Shown here one piece after another: positions 51,374 through 59,673 of a stretch of DNA of 64,000 nt; positions within the stretch are counted from its first letter, which is position 1, and the number at the start of each line of letters is the position of its first letter. The DNA is taken from NCBI GenBank assembly GCA_963841455.1, contig CAWJCU010000001.1:186001-250000 (forward strand), given 5' to 3'. Under the pieces are notes generated by a model. That model searched no databases, was not told where the DNA came from, and saw only the letters and a list, made by a program, of their open reading frames with translations. This DNA comes from JAWVFM01 sp963841455. GTDB taxonomy: Bacteria; Actinomycetota; Thermoleophilia; Solirubrobacterales; 70-9. A program made the translations under genes and the position numbers.

Positions 51374-54013
51374 TTGTAGCTCCTCTGGACGGGCTTGATC
51401 TGGTCGAACTCCAGCTCCTCTATATGCAGCTTCTCCTCTGCGCCCTCGCCCTGGTGCTCCCAGACGGACACGTTGGAGTAGCGGCGGTCGTTGCGGATCG
51501 GCTCGCCCTCCTCCGACTGGTGCTCCTCGCGGAGGTGGCAGCCACAGGACTCGTCGCGCTCGAGCGCGTCGCGGCACATCAGCTCGGCGAGCTCAAGGAA
51601 GTCGGCAACGCGGCCCGCGTACTCGAGCGCCTGGTTGATGCCGTCGGGGCCGTCGGTGATCCGCAGGTCGCTCCAGAACTCGTCGCGGATGCCGGTGATC
51701 TCGCGCAGGGCGAGCTCCAGCCCCTCGGCGTCGCGGGTGATCCCGCACTTGTCGAGCATGAGGTACCCGAGCTCGCGGTGGAACTCGCTCGCGGGGGTCG
51801 CGCCCCCGATGCCGAGCAGCCGGTCGATCCGCGCCCGCACCGCGGACTCGGTTGCCTCGAACTCCGGGATGCGAGGTGTCGAGATGGTCGTCGACCTCGG
51901 CCAGGTAGTCGGTCACCGTGTGCGGCGCGACGAAGTACCCGTCGGCGAGGCACTGCATCATCGCGCTCGCCCCGAGCCGGTTCGCGCCGTGGTCCGAGAA
52001 GTTGGCCTCGCCGATCGCGAACAGGCCCGGGATCGTCGTCTCGAGCCGGTAGTCGACCCAGAGGCCGCCCATCGAGTAGTGGGGTGCGGGGTAGATCCGC
52101 ATCGGGACCTCCCAGGGGCTCTCCGCGGTTAGCCGGTGGTAGAGGTCGAAGAGGTTGCCGTAGCGGGTCTCGATCGCCTCGGCGCCCTTCTCCTCGATCG
52201 CGTCCGCGAAGTCCATGTACACGGCGCGACCGGTTGACCCGACGCCGTGACCCTCGTCGCAGACGATCTTCGCCGCCCGCGAGGCGACGTCGCGCGGCAC
52301 GAGGTTCCCGAAGCGCGGGTAGCGCTCCTCCAGGAAGTAGTAGCGCTCCTCGGGCGGGATCGCGTTCGGCGGCCGCTCGTCGCCCGCCTTGCGGGGAACC
52401 CAGACCCGGCCGTCGTTGCGAAGCGACTCGCTCATCAGAGTGAGCTTCGACTGGTAGTCGCCCGACTGCGGGATGCAGGTGGGGTGGATCTGCGTGAAGC
52501 ACGGGTTGGCGAACCCGGCCCCGCGCTTATGGGCCCGCCACGTCGCGGTGACGTTGCAGCCGACCGCGTTGGTCGAGCGAAAGTAGACGTTGCAGTAGCC
52601 GCCCGTTGCCAGCACGACCGCGTCGGCGGCGTGGCGCTCGATCTCGCCGGTGACGAGGTCGCGGACGATCACGCCGCGCGCGCGTCCGTCGACGATGACG
52701 ACGTCGAGCAGCTCGTGCCGCGTATTGACGTTCGCCGTCCCCTGGGAGACCTGCTGCTGGAGCGCCTGGTAGGCGCCGAGGAGAAGCTGCTGGCCGGTCT
52801 GGCCGCGGCAGTAGAAGGTGCGCTCGACGAGGACGCCGCCGAACGAGCGGGTGGCCAGCATGCCGCCGTACTCGCGGTTGAACGGCACGCCCTGGGCGAC
52901 CGCCTGGTCGATGATGTTGGTCGAGAGCTCCGCGAGCCTCCAGACGTTCGCCTCGCGGGCGCGGAAGTCGCCGCCCTTCACGGTGTCGGCGAACAGGCGG
53001 CGCACAGAGTCGCCCTCGTTCGCGTAGTCCTTGGTGGCGTTGATCCCGCCCTGCGCCGCGATCGAGTGCGCTCGCCGCGCGGAGTCCTGGAAGCAGAAGG
53101 CCTCGACCTGGTAGCCGAGGTTCGCGAGGGTCGCCGCCGCGCTGGAGCCGGCGAGCCCGGTGCCGACGACGATCACCCTGTACTCGTGCCGCTGGCGCGG
53201 GCCGACGAGCCGGTGGCCGTCGAGCCACGCGCGCCAGCGCTCGTCGATCGGCCCCTCGGGGATCTTCGCGTCGAGGTTCATGACGGCGATGGGCAGCGCG
53301 CCGAGGTAGAAGAGCAACGGAATCGACGCGAACCCGGCGGCGATGAACACCGCCATGAACGTCGCGGCGCCGCGGAGCGTCCGGTTTCGGTTCGGCTTGT
53401 CCCAGCCCGCCGTCTGGGTGACGCTCCAGAAGGCGTGGCGCAGGTGGAGGCCGAGCAGCACCATCACGCCGACGTACAGGAGCACGAAGTACCACTTCTG
53501 GAACACGCCGTAGAGGTTCGCGTACACCGTTCCCTCGTAGATCGGCGTGATCTGGATCGTTCGCGTCGTGAACTGGAGGACGTGGAAGACCAGGAACGCG
53601 AAGATGACGATGCCGGTGACGAGCATGGTGCGCGCGGAGGTCGTACGCCGCAGCCGCTTGGCGGGGGCCCCCGGCGGACGGGCTTTGCGGTTCCTCTTCG
53701 TGAGCTGGCTGATCGCGATGATGTGGATCACGAGGGCGGCGAGGAGAATCGCTCGGATCACCCAGAGCACCCCGTTGCGCGGAATCACCGGGGACCCGAC
53801 GGTCCGCAGCCACTCGGCGTAGGTGTCGACCGCGGCGCCGCTCGAGCCGGTGCCCTGAATCGCCTTGAGGTTCCCGAGCATGTGGGCGAGCACGTAGAGC
53901 CCCAGCATCACCCCGGTGATCGCGACGACCACCTTCTTGCCGACCGTGGAGGCCCAGACCTCGCGCAGCCACCTCCCGCGTGGGGCCGAGTCCGCTACCT
54001 CCCCGCCGCTCAT
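51370..54013 (-). CDS. Apparent SdhC-SdhA fusion: cytochrome b subunit plus flavoprotein, one +1 indel
   Basis: One open frame from ATG 54013. Residues about 1-245 are a five-helix SdhC of the b558 family (VVAITGVMLGLYVLAHMLGN, VLLGLHLRHAFWSVTQTAGW with heme-ligand His). Without a stop it reads into the standard SdhA start MNLDAKIPEGPIDERW, then VIVVGTGLAGSSAAATLANL, AHSIAAQGGINATKDY, GQTGQQLLLGAYQAL and GLFAIGEANFSDHGANRLGA. Near 51866 an extra C shifts the frame; the tail ASEFHRELGYLMLDKCGITR runs to TGA 51370. Whether SdhC and SdhA are truly one polypeptide is open. Oxidises succinate with menaquinone. Confidence 0.85.
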
Positions 54014-54020
54014 TACTTGC

Positions 54021-54065
54021 GGGCGCCTGCGGCGCCCTTACACGCTGCTTTCGGGGCAAAGCCCC
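54021..54065. repeat. Two-hairpin repeat, copy A (upstream of sdhC)
   Basis: GGGCGCC-TGC-GGCGCCC (54021-54037), the 15-nt linker TTACACGCTGCTTTC (54038-54052), GGGGC-AAA-GCCCC (54053-54065). It ends 7 bp before the sdhC ATG when read on the reverse strand, so it would lie in that gene's leader. Confidence 0.9.
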
Positions 54066-54086
54066 TAATGAGAATCACTGCGCGAT

Positions 54087-55259
54087 CTATGTCGTGGTCA
54101 GCGCATCGCGGAGGGCACGGCCCACCTGCTCGGCCGTGATGACCCCGCGAAGGCGGCCGTCGGAATCGACCGCGGCGAGGGCGCCGAGACGGCCCATCGA
54201 CTCGTTGCCGAGAAGCGATTCGAGCGGAGCGTCGAAATTGACCTGGAAATCGTCGTCGGAGTGCTCCTCGACCACCTCGGCCACCCGCGCTGAGGCCCGC
54301 GACGGCTCCGGGACGGCGTCGGCAGCGTCGCGCTCGACGAGGCCGCGGAAGCGGTGGGCGGCGTCGACGACGAAGAACCAGGGCCAGCGATAGCGCAGGA
54401 AGTACTCGTCGATCGCATCCTCCACGCTCACGTTCTCGGGGATCGCCACCGGCTCGGAGTCCATGAGGTCGGCGACGGTGATCCCCTCGATGCGGGTGGC
54501 GAACTCCGTCTGCACGAGGGCGCCGCGGGCGGCCTGACCGAGGATCCAGCCGGCGAGCGCCAGGAAGATGCCGTCCCACGGGTCGCCGGCCAGCAACAAC
54601 GCGAGCCCGAGCCCTATGAATACGAACGAGAAGAGGCGGCCGAGGGTGGCGGCGGTTCGCGTCGCTCGGTTACGGTCGCCCGTGATGCGCCACGCGATCG
54701 ACCTTGCGATGCGCCCTCCGTCGAGCGGGAAAGCCGGGATCAGGTTGAAGACGAGGATGACGACGTTGATCGAGGCGATCCAGGCCATCACGGCGACGAA
54801 GCCGCTCTGGACCGTGCCGGTGCTGGTCGGGAGGGCGCGGCGGAACTCGTCTGCTCCGCCGACGAGCGCGCCGACGGCGACGCAGAGGATCGCGATCCCG
54901 AGCGTGACGAGGGGGCCGGCTACGGCGACCTTGAACTCCGTGCCGGGCGAGTCCGAGTCGCGGTCGAGCCTGGCGAGGCCGCCGAAGATCCACAGCGTGA
55001 TGCTCGAGATGGAGATGCCGCGGCGAAGGGCCACGAATGCGTGCCCCAGCTCGTGTAGGAGGATCGAGCCGAAGAAGCCGAACGCGCTGACGACTGCCAG
55101 GCCGTAGGACTCGGCGTCGCTTGTGGCGGGGCCGAGGATGGCCCTGTAAGAGCTGGACAGCGAGAAAATGATGAGGAACAGCGCGAGGAACCACGAGTAA
55201 TCCACCGCAATGCGGATCCCCCGGATGTGGAAGAGCGTGATCCCGCCAGTTGCAGGCAC
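54087..55259 (-). CDS. M50-family zinc metalloprotease with CBS domains
   Basis: 390 residues. Zinc site HELGH at 69-73 in a transmembrane helix and NLIPAFPLDGGRI for the third ligand region, the site-2-protease arrangement of the Rv2625c/SpoIVFB group. After residue about 245, VADLMDSEPVAIPENVSVED and LESLLGNESMGRLGALAAVD form a CBS pair, which often bind adenylates and may tie activity to energy state. It would cleave transmembrane substrates. Upstream neighbour of the sdhCAB operon on the same strand. Confidence 0.92.
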   Translation of the reverse strand: MPATGGITLFHIRGIRIAVDYSWFLALFLIIFSLSSSYRAILGPATSDAESYGLAVVSAFGFFGSILLHELGHAFVALRRGISISSITLWIFGGLARLDRDSDSPGTEFKVAVAGPLVTLGIAILCVAVGALVGGADEFRRALPTSTGTVQSGFVAVMAWIASINVVILVFNLIPAFPLDGGRIARSIAWRITGDRNRATRTAATLGRLFSFVFIGLGLALLLAGDPWDGIFLALAGWILGQAARGALVQTEFATRIEGITVADLMDSEPVAIPENVSVEDAIDEYFLRYRWPWFFVVDAAHRFRGLVERDAADAVPEPSRASARVAEVVEEHSDDDFQVNFDAPLESLLGNESMGRLGALAAVDSDGRLRGVITAEQVGRALRDALTTT

Positions 55260-55294
55260 AAAGTCATCTTAGGGTGGCGCTGAGGCCGGCAGGC

Positions 55295-55300
55295 TAGGGT
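55295..55300 (+). promoter_or_regulatory. -10-like TAGGGT for the M28 peptidase
   Basis: TAGGGT ends 10 nt before ATG 55311 with no ribosome-binding sequence between. Confidence 0.35.
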
Positions 55301-55310
55301 TCCGCGCCCG

Positions 55311-56526
55311 ATGACCGCCGCCAATCCCGCGTCCGTCGTGTCCCACCTCGATGAAGCGTGGCACCGCGAGCTGCTCTCCGGGCTCTGCGCCTTCGAGCGC
55401 GAGACGGCGTCCGCCGGCGAGCGCGAGGCCGCCGAGTGGGTCGTCGCGCGGCTGGCGGAAGAGGGCGCCGGCGACGCCCACGTAGAGGAGGAGCGCGCGC
55501 ATCACACGTTCTGGTGGCCGCTCGGACTCACCTCGGCGGCGGGCGTCCTCGCCGGCCTTCGCGGCATGCGTGGGCGGAGCCTCGCCGCCGCGGCGCTCGG
55601 CGCGTCCGCGGCCTGGGCCGCCGCGGACGAGACGCCGCCGCGCCGGCGCCGGCTGCGCTCGGTGCTGCCCGAGGCGACGGCGACCAACGTCGTCGCGGCG
55701 ATCGGCCCGGCCGACGCTCGCCGAACCGTTGTCCTCGTCGCCCACCACGATGCGGCGCACTCAGGCCTCGTGTTCCACCCCGGCGTGCCGGAGGCGATCC
55801 GACGTGTGTACCCCAAGTTCTTCGAGGTGGCCAACACGAGCCCCCCGCTGATGTGGCCGGCCGTCGCCGGCCCCGCGCTGGCGGCCCTCGGCGCCGCGAC
55901 GGGCAGGCGCGGGCTTGCGAAGGCCGGGGCGATCCTGTCGGCGCTGTTCGCGGCCGGCATGGCCGACATCGGCTCGCGGTCGGTCGTGCCGGGCGCCAAC
56001 GACAACGGGACCGGCGTCGTGGCCCTCATCGCCCTCGCGCGGGCGCTCGCGGAGCGGCCGACGGAGTCGGTGCGGGTGTTGCTCGTCTCGACCTCCGAGG
56101 AGGGGACCTGCGAGGGCATGCGCCTGTTCGCGAAGCGCCACTTCCCGGAGCTGCCGACCGCCGACACCTTCTTCCTCGCGATCGACACCGTGGGCTCGCC
56201 GCACCTGCTCGGCGCTTCGGGGCGAGGGGATGCTCGGCGTCACGGAATACCCGGCGCGCTCCCTCGAGCTCGTCGACTGTACGGCCGACGAGCTCGGCAT
56301 CTGGATGTTCCCGAACCTCCGCCTGCGCAACGCGACCGATGGCGTGTTCCCCCTGGCCGCCGGCTACGAGTGCGCGTCGCTCTGCTCGTGCACCGACATC
56401 AAGCAGCCCTCGAACTACCACTGGCCGACCGACGTCGCCGAGAACGTCGACTTCGAGACGGTGGGGGACGCCATCCGGCTGGTGGAGGCGGTGGTGCGAC
56501 GGCTGGACGCGGATTGGTTTAGCTGA
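55311..56526 (+). CDS. M28-family (Zn) aminopeptidase-like protein, one +1 indel
   Basis: About 404 residues after correction. VVLVAHHDAAHSGLVFHPG gives the first zinc His, PGANDNGTGVVALIALARAL the bridging Asp, and VRVLLVSTSEEGTCEGMRLF the catalytic Glu and next ligand; AIDTVGSPHLLG follows. At about 56221 one extra G in CGGGGCG shifts the frame; the end (TDIKQPSNYHWPTDVAENVD, with the last His) runs to TGA 56526. No signal peptide; two hydrophobic segments in the middle (about 65-95 and 185-225) suggest membrane association. Substrate is unknown. Confidence 0.83.
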
Positions 56527-56557
56527 GGCCGTAGTCCGGGCGCCGGCCCGGGTCCCC

Positions 56558-58234
56558 CTAACAAGCAATCCGGGGCGAGTGGCGCTCGATGACGCGTTCG
56601 AACGGAACGCCACTCGGCAGCGTCCCGAACGCCCGGCCCCAGTCGCCCTCCAGCCGCGACGCCACGAACGCGTCGGCCACTGCCGGGTCGCCGAACCGGA
56701 CCAGGAGCGAAGCCTGGAGCGCCAGCGCCATGCGCTCGACGATGCGGCGCGCTCGCGACTCGATCGCATCGAGGTCGGTCAGCTCGTCGCGCAATGCGGC
56801 GCCGAAGGCGTCGATGCGGCGGTCGGCCCCGGCGGCCTCCCCGACTTCGTTCGCGAACGCCTCGACCGACTCGGGGCTCTTCACCATCGCGCGCAGGACG
56901 TCGAGCGCCTGCACGTTCCCTGAGCCCTCCCAGATCGAGGCCAGGGGAGTCTCGCGGTAGAGCCGGGGCATGCCCGATTCCTCGACGTAGCCGTTCCCAC
57001 CGAAGCACTCGAGCGCCTCGCCCGAGTGCGCCGGAGCCCGCTTGCACACCCAGTACTTGAGGACCGGAGTGGCGAGCCTACGCACCAACGCTGCCTCCGC
57101 ATCGCCGGCATGGGCCTCGTCGAAGCGGCGGGCGAGCCACATGGCGGCAACGGTCGCCGCCTCGGACTCGACGGCGAGATCGGCGAGAACGTTCTGCATC
57201 AGCGGCTGCTCGACGAGCCTCTTCCCGAACGCCGAGCGCCCCTCGCAATGGTTGATCGCGGCGGCGGTACCCCACCGCATCCCCGTCGCGCAGCCGATCA
57301 CGCAGTCGAGCCGCGTGTGGTTGACCATCTCGATGATGGTGGGGACGCCGCGTCCCTCCTCGCCGACCATCCGTGCCCAGGCGGAGCGGAACTCCACCTC
57401 GCTCGAGGCGTTCGAGCGGTTGCCGAGCTTGTCCTTCAGGCGCTGGATGTGGAAACGGTTGCGCTCGCCGTCGGGCGTGAAGCGGGGCAGCAGGAAGCAC
57501 GAGAGGCCGCCGTCCGCCTGCGCGAGCACAAGGAACGCGTCGCACATCGGCGCAGAGCAGAACCACTTGTGGCCGGTGATCTCGTACTCCGCGCCCGCAC
57601 CGCCGCCGTTCAGCGCCGTCGCAGTTGTCGTGTTCGCGCGCACGTCGGAGCCGCCCTGCTTCTCGGTCATCGCCATCCCGCAGAGCGCTCCGGGCTTGTC
57701 CGGGGCCGGGCGGAGCTCGCCGTCGTAATCGAGCGAGAGAAAGCGGGGCTCCCACTCGGCGGCGACCTCGGGCTGCTTGCGGATCGCCGGGATCACGGAG
57801 TAGGTCATCGAGATCGGGCAGCCGACTCCGGCCTCGACCTGCGAGAGGAGCATGAAGAGCGCTGCCCGCGCGACGTGCGCCCCCGGCTGTGGCTCGCGCC
57901 AGGGCAATGCGTGGAGGCCCTCGCCGACCCCGAGGTCCATGAGCTCGTGCCACGCAGGATGGAACTCGACCTCGTCGATCCGGTTGCCGAATCGGTCATG
58001 GGTGCGAAGCCGCGGCGGGTTCTCGTTCGCGAGGCGTCCGAGCTCGATCACGTCGGGCCGACCGCAGATCTCGCCGAGCTTGGTGGCGCGTTCGGCGGCC
58101 CAGCCCCCACCCTCGCGCTCGAGCGCTGCCGTCAGCACCCGGTCGGACGTGAAGGGGTTGTAGCCGGCAAGGGGCGCCGACTGGTTCGTCACCTCGTGGG
58201 TGGCCGCGACGGGGCGCTGTTCAAGCGTTGACAA
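56558..58234 (-). CDS. Acyl-CoA dehydrogenase, AidB-like
   Basis: 558 residues from a TTG start at 58234 that has GGAGG 6 nt upstream. ACAD fold with GMAMTEKQGGSDVRANTTTA (FAD and substrate segment), EITGHKWFCSAPMCDAFLVL, RSNASSEVEFRSAWARMVGE, VIGCATGMRWGTAAAINHCE and GGNGYVEESGMPRLYRETPL ASIWEGSGNVQALDVLRAM. The long N-terminal part and the IWEGSGNVQALDVLR motif place it with AidB-type isovaleryl-CoA dehydrogenase homologues. Whether it acts in fatty-acid breakdown or alkylation response is not clear. Regulated probably by the TetR gene upstream. Confidence 0.9.
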   Translation of the reverse strand: MSTLEQRPVAATHEVTNQSAPLAGYNPFTSDRVLTAALEREGGGWAAERATKLGEICGRPDVIELGRLANENPPRLRTHDRFGNRIDEVEFHPAWHELMDLGVGEGLHALPWREPQPGAHVARAALFMLLSQVEAGVGCPISMTYSVIPAIRKQPEVAAEWEPRFLSLDYDGELRPAPDKPGALCGMAMTEKQGGSDVRANTTTATALNGGGAGAEYEITGHKWFCSAPMCDAFLVLAQADGGLSCFLLPRFTPDGERNRFHIQRLKDKLGNRSNASSEVEFRSAWARMVGEEGRGVPTIIEMVNHTRLDCVIGCATGMRWGTAAAINHCEGRSAFGKRLVEQPLMQNVLADLAVESEAATVAAMWLARRFDEAHAGDAEAALVRRLATPVLKYWVCKRAPAHSGEALECFGGNGYVEESGMPRLYRETPLASIWEGSGNVQALDVLRAMVKSPESVEAFANEVGEAAGADRRIDAFGAALRDELTDLDAIESRARRIVERMALALQASLLVRFGDPAVADAFVASRLEGDWGRAFGTLPSGVPFERVIERHSPRIAC

Positions 58235-58255
58235 GGGCTGCCTCCAATCTCTGGC

Positions 58256-58300
58256 GGATGCCCTCGGCATCCTTACATGCTGCTTTCAGGGCTAGCGCCC
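58256..58300. repeat. Two-hairpin repeat, copy C (end of tetR, upstream of acyl-CoA dehydrogenase)
   Basis: GGATGCC-CTC-GGCATCC (58256-58272), linker TTACATGCTGCTTTC (58273-58287), then GGGC-TAGC-GCCC (58289-58300). The first three linker bases form the TAA stop of tetR, so the last nine TetR residues are encoded by the repeat. Confidence 0.85.
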
Positions 58301-58914
58301 CTCAACGACACACCCGTTACCGAGCGCACGCAGAAATCTCGAAGCGAATCGACGAGGCGACCGGGGTCGTGCGGGCCCGAGGTCGGGGAGAGCGGACCGA
58401 CCATCGCCTCGCCGATCGCGCCGACGAGCGCGGCGGCGCTCACCTCCGCGTCCTGCGGCGGCAGCTCGCCGACAGCGACGCCCTCGGTGATCACGGCCCC
58501 GATCGCGTCGCGGTAGGCGCGGCGGAACGCGAGGCGCTCCGCCTCGATCGCGGGATCGACAGGCTCGGCGAGCAGGGCCCAGGCCAAGCGCGGCGCTCGC
58601 AGCGCGCGGCGTGCGAAGCCCTCGGCCGCGGCGGCGATCCGCTCGGGCGCTCCGCCGGGCGCGGCGGCGGCAGCAGCAGTGAGGGCGTCGACCTCATGCT
58701 GCGAAGCCTCGCGGAAGACGTGTGCGAACAGGTCGGCCTTGGAAGGGAAGTGTCGGTAGACGGACCCGGTGGCCACCCCCGCCCGCTCAGCGACCGCTGC
58801 GATGGAGGCCTCCGCATAGCCGCCGTGCGCGATCAGCTCACGGGCGGCGGTGACGATGCCCTCGCGCGTCGCCGCCTTGCGGGCCTCGGTTCGCTCCGTC
58901 GGCCTGTACGCCAC
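58273..58914 (-). CDS. TetR-family transcriptional regulator
   Basis: 213 residues from GTG 58914. N-terminal HTH GYAEASIAAVAERAGVATGS VYRHFPSKADLFAHVF is a canonical TetR signature; the rest is an effector-binding helical domain. A 34-bp palindrome overlaps its own start codon, so it should repress itself. The acyl-CoA dehydrogenase downstream on the same strand (39 bp) is a probable target; ligands in this context are often acyl-CoAs. Its C-terminus is formed by the dispersed repeat copy C. Confidence 0.92.
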   Translation of the reverse strand: MAYRPTERTEARKAATREGIVTAARELIAHGGYAEASIAAVAERAGVATGSVYRHFPSKADLFAHVFREASQHEVDALTAAAAAAPGGAPERIAAAAEGFARRALRAPRLAWALLAEPVDPAIEAERLAFRRAYRDAIGAVITEGVAVGELPPQDAEVSAAALVGAIGEAMVGPLSPTSGPHDPGRLVDSLRDFCVRSVTGVSLRGASPESSM

Positions 58915-58946
58915 ACAAGAAGTGAATCACGATTCACTTCTTGTGT
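58913..58946. promoter_or_regulatory. TetR operator: 34-bp palindrome with 16-bp arms
   Basis: Arms ACACAAGAAGTGAATC and GATTCACTTCTTGTGT are perfect inverted repeats around an AC centre. A TTGACA -35 (58944-58949, reverse strand) with a 17-bp spacer to TTCACT places the promoter inside it, and the GTG start overlaps the other end, so binding would block initiation. Confidence 0.85.
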
Positions 58947-58963
58947 CAAGGCCGCCCAGGCAG

Positions 58964-59011
58964 GCGAACGTCCCGCGGTACCCCGTATAGGGCACAACGC
59001 GGGACGTTCGC
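58964..59011. repeat. Inverted repeat E1, 13-bp arms
   Basis: GCGAACGTCCCGC (58964-58976) and GCGGGACGTTCGC (58999-59011) around a 22-nt loop, between the TetR operator and the 59022 gene end. Shares arms with 42691-42737. Confidence 0.75.
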
Positions 59012-59021
59012 GGGCGAGGCC

Positions 59022-59297
59022 TCAGCTGGTCGCGGGCTGCCCGTGGCGCAGGCGGCGGCCAAGAACGACGGTCCCGGCGCTGAGGCCGAGCAACGTCAGC
59101 GTTCCTGCGGCGCCGATCCCGGCGTCGCCCCAGTCGAAGTTGCTCGACGCGGGCGGGGCCGCGAGCATCTTCGGCGGGATCGGCTGCTCGGGCCCGCCCG
59201 GCCCGGGGTTGGTGTAGGCGCCGGCGGTTGCGGGGCCGGCGAGGGCGGTCGTCGCCAGCACGGCGGCGGTGACTGCTGTCCTCTTGAGGTTGGTCAT
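59022..59297 (-). CDS. Small exported protein with a C-terminal membrane anchor
   Basis: 91 residues. Signal peptide (TAVTAAVLATTALAGPATAG), a proline-rich short region (NPGPGGPEQPIPPKMLAAPP), a hydrophobic segment (GIGAAGTLTLLGLSAGTVVL) and an RRLRHGQ end, so probably membrane-tethered outside the cell. No family recognised. It lies 12 bp after the DUF4242 gene on the same strand, so may belong to that unit. Confidence 0.6.
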   Translation of the reverse strand: MTNLKRTAVTAAVLATTALAGPATAGAYTNPGPGGPEQPIPPKMLAAPPASSNFDWGDAGIGAAGTLTLLGLSAGTVVLGRRLRHGQPATS

Positions 59298-59309
59298 CGT
59301 GCGCCTCCT

Positions 59310-59582
59310 TCAGGCGTAGAAGTAGGGATCGAGCACGCTGACCTGCGTGATCCGATCCACTGGGAGCCCATTTCGAGCCGCTGTCTTCCTGATTGCCTCG
59401 GGCGTGGGCGCGTCGTAGACGCAGAACGTCTTGCCCTTGTCCTCGCTCACGTATGAGCTGACCCACGTGACCCCGTCGAATCCGTTCCGCACGACGACGC
59501 CGAGACACCGCTTCGCCCCGTCGGCATCCACCGGGATGTGAAGGCCGTTCGGGAACGTTCTCTCGACGACGTATCGGGGCAT
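59310..59582 (-). CDS. DUF4242-family protein
   Basis: 90 residues from ATG 59582, which has AGAGGAGAG upstream and is preferred over the ATG 27 bp further up. MPRYVVERTF, GLHIPVDADG, GVTWVSSYVSEDKGKTFCVY and LPVDRITQVSVLDPYFY match DUF4242, a ferredoxin-like fold of unknown role, some members of which bind nickel. Its promoter (59621-59665) carries the shared dyad box. Confidence 0.85.
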   Translation of the reverse strand: MPRYVVERTFPNGLHIPVDADGAKRCLGVVVRNGFDGVTWVSSYVSEDKGKTFCVYDAPTPEAIRKTAARNGLPVDRITQVSVLDPYFYA

Positions 59583-59620
59583 TCGGCTCTCCTCTCGAGC
59601 TCGTTTCATTGGTCATGGCG

Positions 59621-59665
59621 ACCGTACGAGCCGAGCGCCGCCCGCACATCGGGAGAGATCCCTAA
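59621..59665 (-). promoter_or_regulatory. Promoter P1 with shared dyad box
   Basis: Plus-strand CATCGGGAGAGATCCCTAA (59647-59665) contains GGGA-N4-TCCC on the reverse strand; 20 bp downstream the -10-like TACGGT (59621-59626). Serves the DUF4242 gene at 59310-59582. Confidence 0.6.
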
Positions 59666-59673
59666 GTTGGGGC

